Shown here piece by piece: positions 1-7,390 of a stretch of 34,584 nucleotides of DNA. The DNA is from Lachnospiraceae bacterium. Lineage in GTDB: Bacteria > Bacillota > Clostridia > Lachnospirales > Lachnospiraceae. The translations under genes were made by a program, and so were the position numbers. The notes under the pieces were generated by a model. It made no database searches. It was given only the letters and a program-made list of their open reading frames with translations, and was not told where the DNA came from. The stretch covers positions 1 to 34,584 of the forward strand of contig CAAFZP010000052.1 of the NCBI GenBank assembly GCA_900767585.1, read 5' to 3'. Positions within the stretch are counted from its first letter, which is position 1. Every line of letters begins with the position of its first letter.

Positions 1-1059
1 GACAAGGTAGCTTATGCCTGCGGTGGCGTGGTAGTAGCCGGTGCATTGTATCTGGTTATGGCATTGATCATCAAGCTGGTTGGCGTAAACCGCGTGATGC
101 GTTTCCTTCCACCGGTTGTAACCGGACCGATCATTATCTGTATCGGACTTTCGCTTGCACCATCCGCAATCTCAAATGCCAGCACAAACTGGTGGCTTGC
201 ATTAATTGCGTTAGCGGTTATTATCATCTTCAATATCTGGGGTAAAGGCATGTTCAAGATCATCCCGATTCTGATGGGTGTTGTGATTTCTTACGTGGCA
301 GCCGTGATTATGAATGCGGCAGGACTTACGAATCCGGATGGCAGTGCGATCATCGCATTCGAGTCAGTGAAATCCGCAAGCTTCTTCGGTGTACCGCAGT
401 TCCAGTTTGCAAAATTCGACCTTACATCGATTCTGGTTATGGCACCGATCGCAATTGCAGCGATGATGGAGCATGTGGGTGATATGTCAGCTATTTCCGC
501 AACGGTTGGTAAGAACTTTATTCAGGATCCGGGTCTGCACCGTACATTAGTTGGTGATGGTCTTGCAACTGCATTTGCAGGAGCAATCGGTGGACCTGCA
601 AATACAACATACGGTGAGAACACAGGTGTATTAGAGCTTTCCAAGGTATACGATCCGATGGTTGTCCGTCTGGCAGCCGTATTTGCGATTGTGCTATCCT
701 TCATTCCGAAGTTCGCAGCTGTCATTTCTACGATGCCATCAGCGATTATCGGCGGTGTATCCTTCATGTTATATGGTATGATTTCAGCCATCGGTGTGCG
801 GAATGTCGTTGAGAATAAGGTGGATCTGACACGTTCCAGAAACCTGATTATTGCAGGTGTGATCTTCGTCTGCGGACTTGGTTTCTCAAGCGGTATCACA
901 TTTACAATCGGGGAGACATCTATCACATTGACAGCACTTGCTATTGCAGCGATTGCTGGAATCCTGTTAAATGCGATCCTGCCTGGAAATGATTACCAGT
1001 TCGGTGTAAATCCGGATGGAGACCAGAGCCGTGGTGTCTTTGTGAAGTCTAAGGAATAA
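1..1059 (+). CDS. uraA: Uracil/xanthine permease (NCS2 family), 5' end missing
   Basis: This is a membrane symporter of the nucleobase:cation symporter-2 family that probably imports uracil. The frame is open from base 1, so the N-terminus lies outside the window and 352 codons are visible. Hydrophobic helices run nearly end to end. Family landmarks are visible: the RFLPPVVTGPIIICIGLSLAP segment and, further on, AIAAMMEHVGDMSAIS with the conserved Glu/His region of the substrate site, followed by GGPANTTYGENTGV. The upp gene follows after 44 bases, which favours uracil over xanthine as substrate because Upp converts imported uracil to UMP. Family assignment is secure; substrate is inferred from the neighbour. 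Confidence 0.92.
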   Translation, partial: DKVAYACGGVVVAGALYLVMALIIKLVGVNRVMRFLPPVVTGPIIICIGLSLAPSAISNASTNWWLALIALAVIIIFNIWGKGMFKIIPILMGVVISYVAAVIMNAAGLTNPDGSAIIAFESVKSASFFGVPQFQFAKFDLTSILVMAPIAIAAMMEHVGDMSAISATVGKNFIQDPGLHRTLVGDGLATAFAGAIGGPANTTYGENTGVLELSKVYDPMVVRLAAVFAIVLSFIPKFAAVISTMPSAIIGGVSFMLYGMISAIGVRNVVENKVDLTRSRNLIIAGVIFVCGLGFSSGITFTIGETSITLTALAIAAIAGILLNAILPGNDYQFGVNPDGDQSRGVFVKSKE

Positions 1060-1103
1060 ATATAATAACAAAAGCAAAAAACTAGAAAAGAGGAGATTAC
1101 AAA

Positions 1104-1748
1104 ATGGATTTTAAAAACGAAAAAAACATTACGATTTTTGAGCATCCGTTGATTCAGCATAAGATTTCCATTCTGCGTGACAAGAATACGGGAACCAATG
1201 AGTTCCGGAAGCTCGTAGAGGAGATTGCGATGCTTGAAGGATTTGAAGCACTTGGTGACCTGCCATTGCAGGATGTGGAGATTGAGACTCCAATCGAGAA
1301 ATGCATGACTCCGATGATTTCCGGACGTAAGCTCGCTATCGTTCCGATTCTTCGTGCTGGACTTGGCATGGTGCCGGGCGTGCTTGCACTCGTACCATCT
1401 GCAAAGGTTGGACACATCGGTATGTACCGGGATGAGGAGACGCACATTCCACATGAGTATTACTGTAAGCTTCCGAAACCAATTGATGAGAGAATTATCG
1501 TGGTAACCGATCCGATGCTTGCAACCGGTGGCTCCGCCGTGGATGCGATCACACAGATTAAGGAACATGGTGGGAAGAAGATTAAGTTCATGTGTATCAT
1601 TGCAGCACCGGAAGGTGTACAGAAGCTGCATGAGGAGCATCCGGATGTGCAGATCTATGTGGGTCATCTGGATCGCGAGTTGAATGAGAATGCCTACATC
1701 TGTCCTGGGCTTGGCGATGCGGGCGACCGTATCTTCGGTACAAAATAA
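1104..1748 (+). CDS. upp: Uracil phosphoribosyltransferase
   Basis: The enzyme makes UMP from uracil and PRPP in the cytoplasmic pyrimidine salvage route. The 214-residue length is normal for the family. The PRPP-binding motif VTDPMLATGGSAVDAI is intact near residues 132-147, and the uracil-binding C-terminal region (YICPGLGDAGDRIFGT) is present. The start is preceded by GAGGAG at a suitable distance. It follows the uracil permease with a 44-base gap and no terminator between, so the two are probably co-transcribed as an uptake-salvage pair. A hairpin terminator lies downstream. No PyrR-type leader can be assessed because the operon's 5' end is outside the window. Confidence 0.96.
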   Translation: MDFKNEKNITIFEHPLIQHKISILRDKNTGTNEFRKLVEEIAMLEGFEALGDLPLQDVEIETPIEKCMTPMISGRKLAIVPILRAGLGMVPGVLALVPSAKVGHIGMYRDEETHIPHEYYCKLPKPIDERIIVVTDPMLATGGSAVDAITQIKEHGGKKIKFMCIIAAPEGVQKLHEEHPDVQIYVGHLDRELNENAYICPGLGDAGDRIFGTK

Positions 1749-1814
1749 CGGTAAAAACTGACTATAAGGTCAGATGTGTAAAACTAATTAAAAACAGTTC
1801 AAACTGACATTGTT

Positions 1815-1865
1815 AAAAGCATAGAGATTGGGTATTTCAATATACCCAGTTTCTGTGCTTTAATT
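1815..1865 (+). terminator. Probable terminator after upp
   Basis: An imperfect hairpin of about 18 bp (AAAGCATAGAGATTGGGTAT pairing with ATACCCAGTTTCTGTGCTTT) ends in a short, interrupted T-rich tail. It closes the permease-upp operon. The tail is weak, so termination may be leaky. Confidence 0.65.
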
Positions 1866-1887
1866 ATATCCGTAGTTTTCTTGTATG

Positions 1888-1909
1888 TATAATTTCAGAT
1901 GTATATCTG
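1888..1909 (+). promoter_or_regulatory. Candidate -10 box and dyad before pdxS
   Basis: A TATAAT hexamer at 1888-1893 is followed at once by the inverted repeat CAGAT-GTAT-ATCTG (1896-1909), which would overlap the transcription start. No good -35 hexamer is seen 17 bp upstream, so an activator or a different start is possible. Low confidence. Confidence 0.35.
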
Positions 1910-1956
1910 CAAGAATATCAGGAAATTATGAAATAAAAGAGCAATCAGGAGGAACA

Positions 1957-2835
1957 ATGATGAGCGAGAACAGATATGAATTGAATAAGAACCTTGCACA
2001 GATGTTAAAGGGTGGCGTTATCATGGACGTTACAACACCGGAGCAGGCAAGAATTGCACAGGAAGCAGGTGCATGTGCAGTTATGGCATTGGAGAGAATT
2101 CCAGCCGATATTCGTGCAGCCGGCGGCGTATCCCGTATGAGTGATCCGAAGATGATCAAGGGAATTCAGGAAGCTGTTACCATTCCGGTTATGGCAAAAT
2201 GCCGTATTGGACATTTCGTAGAGGCACAGATACTCGAAGCAATTGAGATTGATTACATCGACGAGAGTGAGGTATTATCACCGGCTGATGATATTTACCA
2301 TATTGATAAGACTAAGTTCAAGGTTCCCTTTGTCTGTGGTGCCCGTGATCTTGGCGAGGCACTTCGTCGTATCGAGGAAGGGGCATCTATGATCCGTACA
2401 AAGGGTGAGCCGGGAACCGGTGATGTTGTACAGGCAGTTCGCCACATGCGTGCGATGAACTCTGAGATCCGTCGTATCGTTGGTATGGCAGAGGATGAGA
2501 TCTACGAAGCAGCAAAGCAGCTTCAGGTACCGGTAGAGCTCGTTCGTTATGTCCATGAGAATGGCAAGCTTCCGGTTGTAAACTTCGCGGCCGGTGGTGT
2601 CGCAACACCAGCAGATGCAGCACTTATGATGCAGCTTGGTGCAGAGGGTGTATTCGTTGGATCCGGTATCTTCAAGTCCGGAAATCCTGCAAAGCGTGCA
2701 GCAGCTATTGTTAAGGCTGTTACAAACTACCAGGATGCAAAGCTGATTGCAGAGCTCTCAGAAGATCTAGGCGAGGCTATGGTCGGAATCAATGAGTCCG
2801 AGATCGAGATTCTTATGGCAGAAAGAGGAAAGTAA
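1957..2835 (+). CDS. pdxS: Pyridoxal 5'-phosphate synthase, PdxS subunit
   Basis: The synthase subunit of the ribose-5-phosphate-dependent PLP pathway. It condenses ribose 5-phosphate, glyceraldehyde 3-phosphate and ammonia delivered by PdxT, in a 12+12 complex. The 292-residue protein shows the family's N-terminal LNKNLAQMLKGGVIMDV, the Schiff-base lysine segment VMAKCRIGHFVEA, and the phosphate loop AAGGVATPADAALMMQLGAEGVFVGSGI (two overlapping stretches). I chose ATG 1957 because AGGAGG lies just upstream and because this gives the normal family N-terminus; the frame is open further upstream without a ribosome site. A second ATG follows directly (MM start). pdxT begins one base after the stop. 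Confidence 0.96.
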   Translation: MMSENRYELNKNLAQMLKGGVIMDVTTPEQARIAQEAGACAVMALERIPADIRAAGGVSRMSDPKMIKGIQEAVTIPVMAKCRIGHFVEAQILEAIEIDYIDESEVLSPADDIYHIDKTKFKVPFVCGARDLGEALRRIEEGASMIRTKGEPGTGDVVQAVRHMRAMNSEIRRIVGMAEDEIYEAAKQLQVPVELVRYVHENGKLPVVNFAAGGVATPADAALMMQLGAEGVFVGSGIFKSGNPAKRAAAIVKAVTNYQDAKLIAELSEDLGEAMVGINESEIEILMAERGK

Positions 2836-2836
2836 G

Positions 2837-3406
2837 ATGAAGATAGGAATATTGGCATTGCAGGGTGCATTTGCAGAGCATGAAGCATCCCTGGATAAAT
2901 TACATATTCCACACTTCGAGATCCGTCAGGCAGACGACCTGCAGGACGATATGGATGGACTTATCATTCCGGGCGGCGAAAGTACAGTTATGGGAAAGCT
3001 TCTGAAGGAGCTTTCCCTGTATGAACCACTCAAGGCGAAGATCGAAGCCGGTCTGCCGGTCTTCGGTACCTGCGCAGGCTTGCTGCTTCTGGCAAAGGAT
3101 ATCGATGGCGAGGATGCACTTGGCTTCCGGACGATGAACATCGTAGCCCGCAGAAATGCTTACGGCAGACAGCTTGGCAGCTTCTTCGCAGAAGAAGAGT
3201 TCAAGGGAATCGGAACCGTCGGCATGACATTTATCCGTGCGCCATATATCGAGCATGCCGGGGATGGCGTCGATGTCTTGGCAACGTGCGATGGTAAGAT
3301 CGTAGCTGCCCGTCAGGGAAAACAGCTCGTCACGGCATTCCACCCGGAGCTCACCGAAGAGGTAAAGATTCATCAATATTTTGTGGATATGATTTCGGAA
3401 AACTAA
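2837..3406 (+). CDS. pdxT: Pyridoxal 5'-phosphate synthase, glutaminase subunit PdxT
   Basis: The class I glutaminase that supplies ammonia to PdxS. The protein has 189 residues, as usual. The catalytic triad is visible: Cys in FGTCAGLLLLA, and His and Glu in AFHPELTEE; the GGEST substrate loop is present near residues 47-51. ATG 2837 follows the pdxS TAA by one base, and its ribosome site (AGAGGAAAG) lies in the end of pdxS, so the two subunits are translationally coupled. A strong intrinsic terminator follows 12 bases after the stop. Confidence 0.96.
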   Translation: MKIGILALQGAFAEHEASLDKLHIPHFEIRQADDLQDDMDGLIIPGGESTVMGKLLKELSLYEPLKAKIEAGLPVFGTCAGLLLLAKDIDGEDALGFRTMNIVARRNAYGRQLGSFFAEEEFKGIGTVGMTFIRAPYIEHAGDGVDVLATCDGKIVAARQGKQLVTAFHPELTEEVKIHQYFVDMISEN

Positions 3407-3417
3407 GCAAAAATACG

Positions 3418-3449
3418 AAAGAACCCTCGAAACAAGGGTTCTTTTTTTA
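3418..3449 (+). terminator. Intrinsic terminator after pdxT
   Basis: Hairpin AAAGAACCCT / AGGGTTCTTT with a 7-base loop followed by seven T. It closes the pdxST operon. Confidence 0.9.
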
Positions 3450-3463
3450 TACCTTCTCTTGAA

Positions 3464-3492
3464 TTGTAAATCCTTTCACTATCTAGTATAAT
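3464..3492 (+). promoter_or_regulatory. Sigma-A-type promoter for carB
   Basis: TTGTAA (3464-3469), a 17-base spacer and TATAAT (3487-3492). The expected start near 3499 would give carB a leader of about 295 nt that contains the whole palindromic element at 3549-3755. Confidence 0.7.
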
Positions 3493-3548
3493 TAAGTGAT
3501 TTTGGATAAAAAAACGATTTATTTATATAAATTAGTTTTATTCAATGA

Positions 3549-3755
3549 GATTGCAAAACAATAATGATAGAGTATATTGAGTTATTCATAATTACCAATT
3601 CGTACGCAGACCATTGGAACACGTCGGCACTTAATGAACGGCAAACTTGTTTGACGTGAATTTAGTGTCCGCTACGTGTGGAAGTGAGCGAGAGCGCGTC
3701 TGCGTAGAATTGTGTATTATGGATAACTCATAGACAATATAAATGTTTTGCAATC
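3549..3755 (+). repeat. Structured palindromic element, copy A (carB leader)
   Basis: This occupies most of the 387-base gap between pdxT and carB. The outer arms (3549-3611 and 3698-3755) are complementary over about 58-63 bases with scattered mismatches, from GATTGCAAAACA / TGTTTTGCAATC at the ends to GCAGAC / GTCTGC inside. Within lie a second stem (ACACGT / ACGTGT), then a hairpin at 3626-3670 that pairs GGCACTTAATGAACG with CGTGAATTTAGTGTC. That hairpin is interrupted by a U-U mismatch and tandem G-A mismatches. On the 3' side sits a mini-hairpin GC-GAGA-GC (3688-3695). There is no terminal T-run, so it is not a simple terminator. Copies B, C and D lie elsewhere in the window in the same orientation. 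Function unknown. Confidence 0.85.
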
Positions 3756-3793
3756 GGGTTAAATATATTACAATATTATACAAGGGGGCAAAT

Positions 3794-6700
3794 ATGAGCA
3801 AAAGAGAAGACATTAAAAAAGTTCTGATTATCGGTTCCGGTCCAATCATCATCGGTCAGGCGTGTGAGTTTGACTATTCCGGCACGCAGGCATGCAAAGC
3901 TTTAAGACAGCTCGGTTACGAGATTGTCCTGGTGAATTCCAATCCTGCAACCATTATGACAGATCCCGGTATTGCGGATGTGACATATATTGAGCCGTTA
4001 AATGTGACAAGACTGGAGCAGATTATTGCCAAGGAACGTCCGGACGCGATATTACCGAACCTCGGTGGTCAGTCGGGTCTTAATTTGTGTTCCGAGCTTG
4101 CAGCTGCAGGCATACTTGACAAATATAACGTGAAGGTCATCGGCGTTCAGGTAGATGCGATCGAACGTGGTGAGGACCGAATTGAATTTAAGAAAACTAT
4201 GAACAAACTGGGAATCGAGATGGCGCGCAGTGAGGTTGCCTATTCTGTGGAAGAAGCACTTGCGATTGCAGATAAGCTTGGTTACCCAGTTGTTTTGCGT
4301 CCAGCCTATACAATGGGCGGTGCCGGTGGCGGACTTGTCTACAATGTAGAAGAGTTGAAGACCGTCTGTGCAAGAGGTCTGCAGGCAAGTCTGGTAGGAC
4401 AGGTATTGGTTGAGGAGTCAATCCTTGGCTGGGAAGAGCTGGAGCTTGAGGTTGTCCGTGATGCAAAGGGTAACATGATTACGGTCTGCTTCATCGAGAA
4501 CATTGATCCACTCGGTGTGCACACCGGAGATTCCTTCTGTTCGGCGCCAATGCTTACAATCTCTGAGGAATGTCAGAAGCGTTTGCAGGAGCAGGCATAT
4601 AAGATTGTAGACGAAGTACAGGTCATCGGTGGTACAAACGTACAGTTTGCACATGATCCGGTGACAGACCGTATCATTGTAATCGAGATCAACCCTAGAA
4701 CGTCCCGTTCTTCTGCACTTGCTTCCAAAGCGACAGGATTCCCGATTGCGCTTGTATCAGCGATGCTTGCAGCCGGGCTTACATTGGATGAGATTCCTTG
4801 CGGCGTGCATGGAACCCTCGACAAATATGTTCCGGGCGGCGATTATGTCGTAATCAAGTTTGCTAGATGGGCATTTGAGAAGTTCAAGGATGCACAGGAT
4901 AAGCTTGGTACACAGATGCGCGCTGTGGGCGAAGTTATGAGTATCGGTAAGACTTATAAGGAAGCATTCCAGAAGGCAATCCGAAGCTTGGAGATCGGTC
5001 GTTACGGACTTGGCTTTGCGAAGGATTTCCATGATAAGACAAAGGAAGAACTGCTTGTGATGTTGCGTGAGCCAACAAGCGAGAGACAGTTTATCATGTA
5101 TGAGGCACTTCGGAAGGGCGCTACGGTTGAGGAGTTATACAACCTGACGAAGATCAAGCATTACTTCATTGAGCAGATGAAGGAGCTTGTGGAAGAGGAA
5201 GAAGCACTGCTTGCAAAGAAGGGTGAGACACTCGACAAGGATACAATGGAGCAGGCGAAGAAGGATGGTTTCTCAGACCGTTACTTAAGCAAGCTGCTCG
5301 AAGTTCCGGAGGACGATATCCGAAATACCCGTCTTGGCTATGGTATCACCGAGAGCTGGGAGCCGGTACATGTAAGCGGAACCGAAGACCGTGCATATTA
5401 TTATTCTACCTACAATGCACCGGATCATACGACGATTTCAAACAACAAGAAGATTATGATTCTTGGCGGTGGTCCAAACCGTATCGGACAGGGTATCGAA
5501 TTTGATTATTGTTGTGTACATGCGGCACTTGCATTGAAAGAGCTTGGATTTGAGACAATTATCGTAAACTGTAACCCGGAGACGGTTTCGACAGATTACG
5601 ATACATCCGATAAATTGTATTTTGAGCCATTGACACTCGAAGATGTACTTTCGATCTACGAGAAGGAGCAGCCGGTGGGCGTGATCGCACAGTTTGGCGG
5701 ACAGACACCACTGAATCTGGCAGCAGACTTAAAGAAGAATGGTGTGCGTATCCTTGGTACATCACCGGAAGTCATCGATATGGCAGAGGATCGTGATCTC
5801 TTCCGTGCAATGATGGAGAAGCTTGACATCCCGATGCCGGAAGCTGGTATGGCAACGAATGTTGAGGAAGCACTTGCTGTTGCTGAGAAGATCGGTTATC
5901 CGGTTATGGTTCGTCCATCTTATGTCCTTGGCGGACGTGGTATGGAGGTTGTCAGCGAGCCGGAATCTCTGAAGAAATATATGGCAGCCGCTGTCGGTGT
6001 GACACCGGACCGCCCAATCCTGATCGACCGTTTCCTGCGCCATGCAACTGAGTGTGAGGCAGATGCGATCGCAGATGGCAAGCACGCATTTGTACCGGCA
6101 GTTATGGAGCATATCGAGCTTGCAGGTGTTCACTCCGGTGATTCAGCATGTATTCTTCCATCCAGAGGAATTCCTGAGAATCTCGTGGAGACGATCAAGG
6201 ATTATACAAGAAAGATCGCAGAGGAAATGGGTGTCTGCGGTTTGATGAATATGCAGTATGCAATCGAGAACGACAAGGTATATGTACTCGAGGCGAATCC
6301 ACGTGCATCCCGTACCGTACCATTGGTATCCAAGGTATGTGGCGTATCTATGGTGAAGATTGCAACACAGATCATGACAAGTGAGTTAACCGGCAAGCCA
6401 TCTCCTCTTCCACAGATGAAGGAAGTAAAGCCGAAATATTATGGCGTGAAGGAAGCCGTATTCCCATTCAACATGTTCCAGGAGGTTGACCCGGTATTAG
6501 GACCTGAGATGCGTTCGACCGGCGAGGTACTTGGACTTTCCACGAATGTCGGCGAGGCATTCTACAAGGCACAGGAAGCAACTCAGACAAGACTTCCGAA
6601 GGAAGGCACGGTGCTTTTCTCTGTCAGCCGAAAGGATAAGCCGGAAGTTGTAGATATCGCGAAGACATTTGAAAAATGTGGATTCCATATTGTTGCTACT

Positions 6701-7012
6701 GGTACTACTTATGAATTGCTGATTGCAAATGGTATCAAGGCAGACCGCATCAACAAGATGCAGGAGGGCAGACCGAATATCGTGGATGCGGTGATGAATG
6801 GCAAGATCCAGCTCATCATCAATACACCGGCTGTACAGGAAGAGAAGATGTTTGACGACAGCTATATCCGTAAGACAGCAATCCGTGCAAAGGTTCCATA
6901 TATGACCACGATGGCAGCCGCACGTGCGACCGCAGAAGGTATCGAGGCAGTCTTAAAATATGGTGAGATCGGTGTTATGTCATTGCAGGAGATCCATAAG
7001 GCAATCCAATAA
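3794..7012 (+). CDS. carB: Carbamoyl-phosphate synthase, large subunit
   Basis: Makes carbamoyl phosphate from bicarbonate, two ATP and ammonia, feeding pyrimidine and arginine synthesis. The 1072-residue protein is full length. The N-terminal half carries the carboxyphosphate ATP-grasp domain (opening KKVLIIGSGPIIIGQACEFD; EINPRTSRSSALASKATG). The second half repeats it (KIMILGGGPNRIGQGIEFD; EANPRASRTVPLVSKVCG), and a methylglyoxal-synthase-like allosteric domain follows from about residue 935. ATG 3794 is chosen for its AAGGGGGC ribosome site and the family N-terminus. The glutaminase subunit gene carA, normally next door, is absent from this window, so it must be elsewhere. A strong promoter and a long structured leader precede the gene. 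Confidence 0.95.
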   Translation: MSKREDIKKVLIIGSGPIIIGQACEFDYSGTQACKALRQLGYEIVLVNSNPATIMTDPGIADVTYIEPLNVTRLEQIIAKERPDAILPNLGGQSGLNLCSELAAAGILDKYNVKVIGVQVDAIERGEDRIEFKKTMNKLGIEMARSEVAYSVEEALAIADKLGYPVVLRPAYTMGGAGGGLVYNVEELKTVCARGLQASLVGQVLVEESILGWEELELEVVRDAKGNMITVCFIENIDPLGVHTGDSFCSAPMLTISEECQKRLQEQAYKIVDEVQVIGGTNVQFAHDPVTDRIIVIEINPRTSRSSALASKATGFPIALVSAMLAAGLTLDEIPCGVHGTLDKYVPGGDYVVIKFARWAFEKFKDAQDKLGTQMRAVGEVMSIGKTYKEAFQKAIRSLEIGRYGLGFAKDFHDKTKEELLVMLREPTSERQFIMYEALRKGATVEELYNLTKIKHYFIEQMKELVEEEEALLAKKGETLDKDTMEQAKKDGFSDRYLSKLLEVPEDDIRNTRLGYGITESWEPVHVSGTEDRAYYYSTYNAPDHTTISNNKKIMILGGGPNRIGQGIEFDYCCVHAALALKELGFETIIVNCNPETVSTDYDTSDKLYFEPLTLEDVLSIYEKEQPVGVIAQFGGQTPLNLAADLKKNGVRILGTSPEVIDMAEDRDLFRAMMEKLDIPMPEAGMATNVEEALAVAEKIGYPVMVRPSYVLGGRGMEVVSEPESLKKYMAAAVGVTPDRPILIDRFLRHATECEADAIADGKHAFVPAVMEHIELAGVHSGDSACILPSRGIPENLVETIKDYTRKIAEEMGVCGLMNMQYAIENDKVYVLEANPRASRTVPLVSKVCGVSMVKIATQIMTSELTGKPSPLPQMKEVKPKYYGVKEAVFPFNMFQEVDPVLGPEMRSTGEVLGLSTNVGEAFYKAQEATQTRLPKEGTVLFSVSRKDKPEVVDIAKTFEKCGFHIVATGTTYELLIANGIKADRINKMQEGRPNIVDAVMNGKIQLIINTPAVQEEKMFDDSYIRKTAIRAKVPYMTTMAAARATAEGIEAVLKYGEIGVMSLQEIHKAIQ

Positions 7013-7046
7013 TCGACAAAAAAATGCGGTAAAATTTAAATAAAAA

Positions 7047-7064
7047 ATGTATACTTGTATACAT
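7047..7064 (+). repeat. Perfect 18-bp inverted repeat after carB
   Basis: ATGTATAC-TT-GTATACAT, placed between the carB stop and the carB terminator. Symmetry and half-site look like a regulator's operator, but a role as a short RNA hairpin is equally possible. No regulator gene is nearby. Confidence 0.6.
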
Positions 7065-7066
7065 GC

Positions 7067-7107
7067 AAAAAGGAGGGTGTAAATTTGTATTTACATCTTC
7101 CTTTTTT
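7067..7107 (+). terminator. Intrinsic terminator after carB
   Basis: Stem AAAAAGGAGGGTGTAAAT / ATTTACATCTTCCTTTTT with a four-base loop (TTGT) and a T-run built into the 3' arm. The matching A-run on the 5' side means it could work in both directions. Confidence 0.85.
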
Positions 7108-7120
7108 GATGCGTCTGTAT

Positions 7121-7183
7121 TATAATAGCATTTGTTCACTAAATGTAGTATGTAAATCGGAATAAATACACTATATTTAGTAC
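7121..7183 (+). promoter_or_regulatory. nrdD control region with two NrdR boxes
   Basis: Two near matches to the NrdR box (acaCwATATaTwGtgt) lie at 7136-7151 (core CTAAATGTAGT) and 7168-7183 (core CTATATTTAGT). Their cores start 32 bp apart, three helical turns, as is usual for paired NrdR boxes. TATAAT at 7121-7126 is a possible -10 hexamer just upstream, which would put the boxes across the start site as expected for repression by ATP/dATP-loaded NrdR. No convincing -35 was found. The nrdR gene is not in the window. Confidence 0.75.
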
Positions 7184-7233
7184 AATAAGAAAATATAATA
7201 TATTCTGGTTATATCCATAGTATTCACGTTACA

Positions 7234-7337
7234 CATTGTAAATAATTTAGAAATTGTTGCGTATGGTAGGAAAAGATTATGTCTGAGAAACATCATTCGC
7301 ATTGTTTGGATGCAACAGAGATAAATGATTTACAATG
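7234..7337 (+). repeat. Long stem-loop in the nrdD leader
   Basis: CATTGTAAATAATTTA (7234-7249) pairs with TAAATGATTTACAATG (7322-7337) with one mismatch, and inside it TGTTGC (7255-7260) pairs with GCAACA (7312-7317). The enclosed about 50 bases have no strong fold that I can see, and the shared core of elements A-D is missing. It ends about 53 bases before the nrdD start codon, downstream of the NrdR boxes, so it is probably in the leader RNA. The rest of the 378-base carB-nrdD gap holds the terminator and the NrdR region. Confidence 0.6.
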
Positions 7338-7390
7338 CATCATGCGAGTACGGGAGTATATTGTATAGAAGTATAAAAGAGGGAGTTATT

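Noticed and set aside
1..27. Permease starting at the first in-frame start codon (GTG at 28)
   Set aside because: The frame is open and family-like from base 1, so the gene is cut by the window edge.
3549..3755. Palindromic elements as ordinary terminators, or as integron attC sites
   Set aside because: No T-run follows the arms, and true terminators are separately present. The conserved part is the centre, not the ends, and no integron recombination motifs or integrase were seen.
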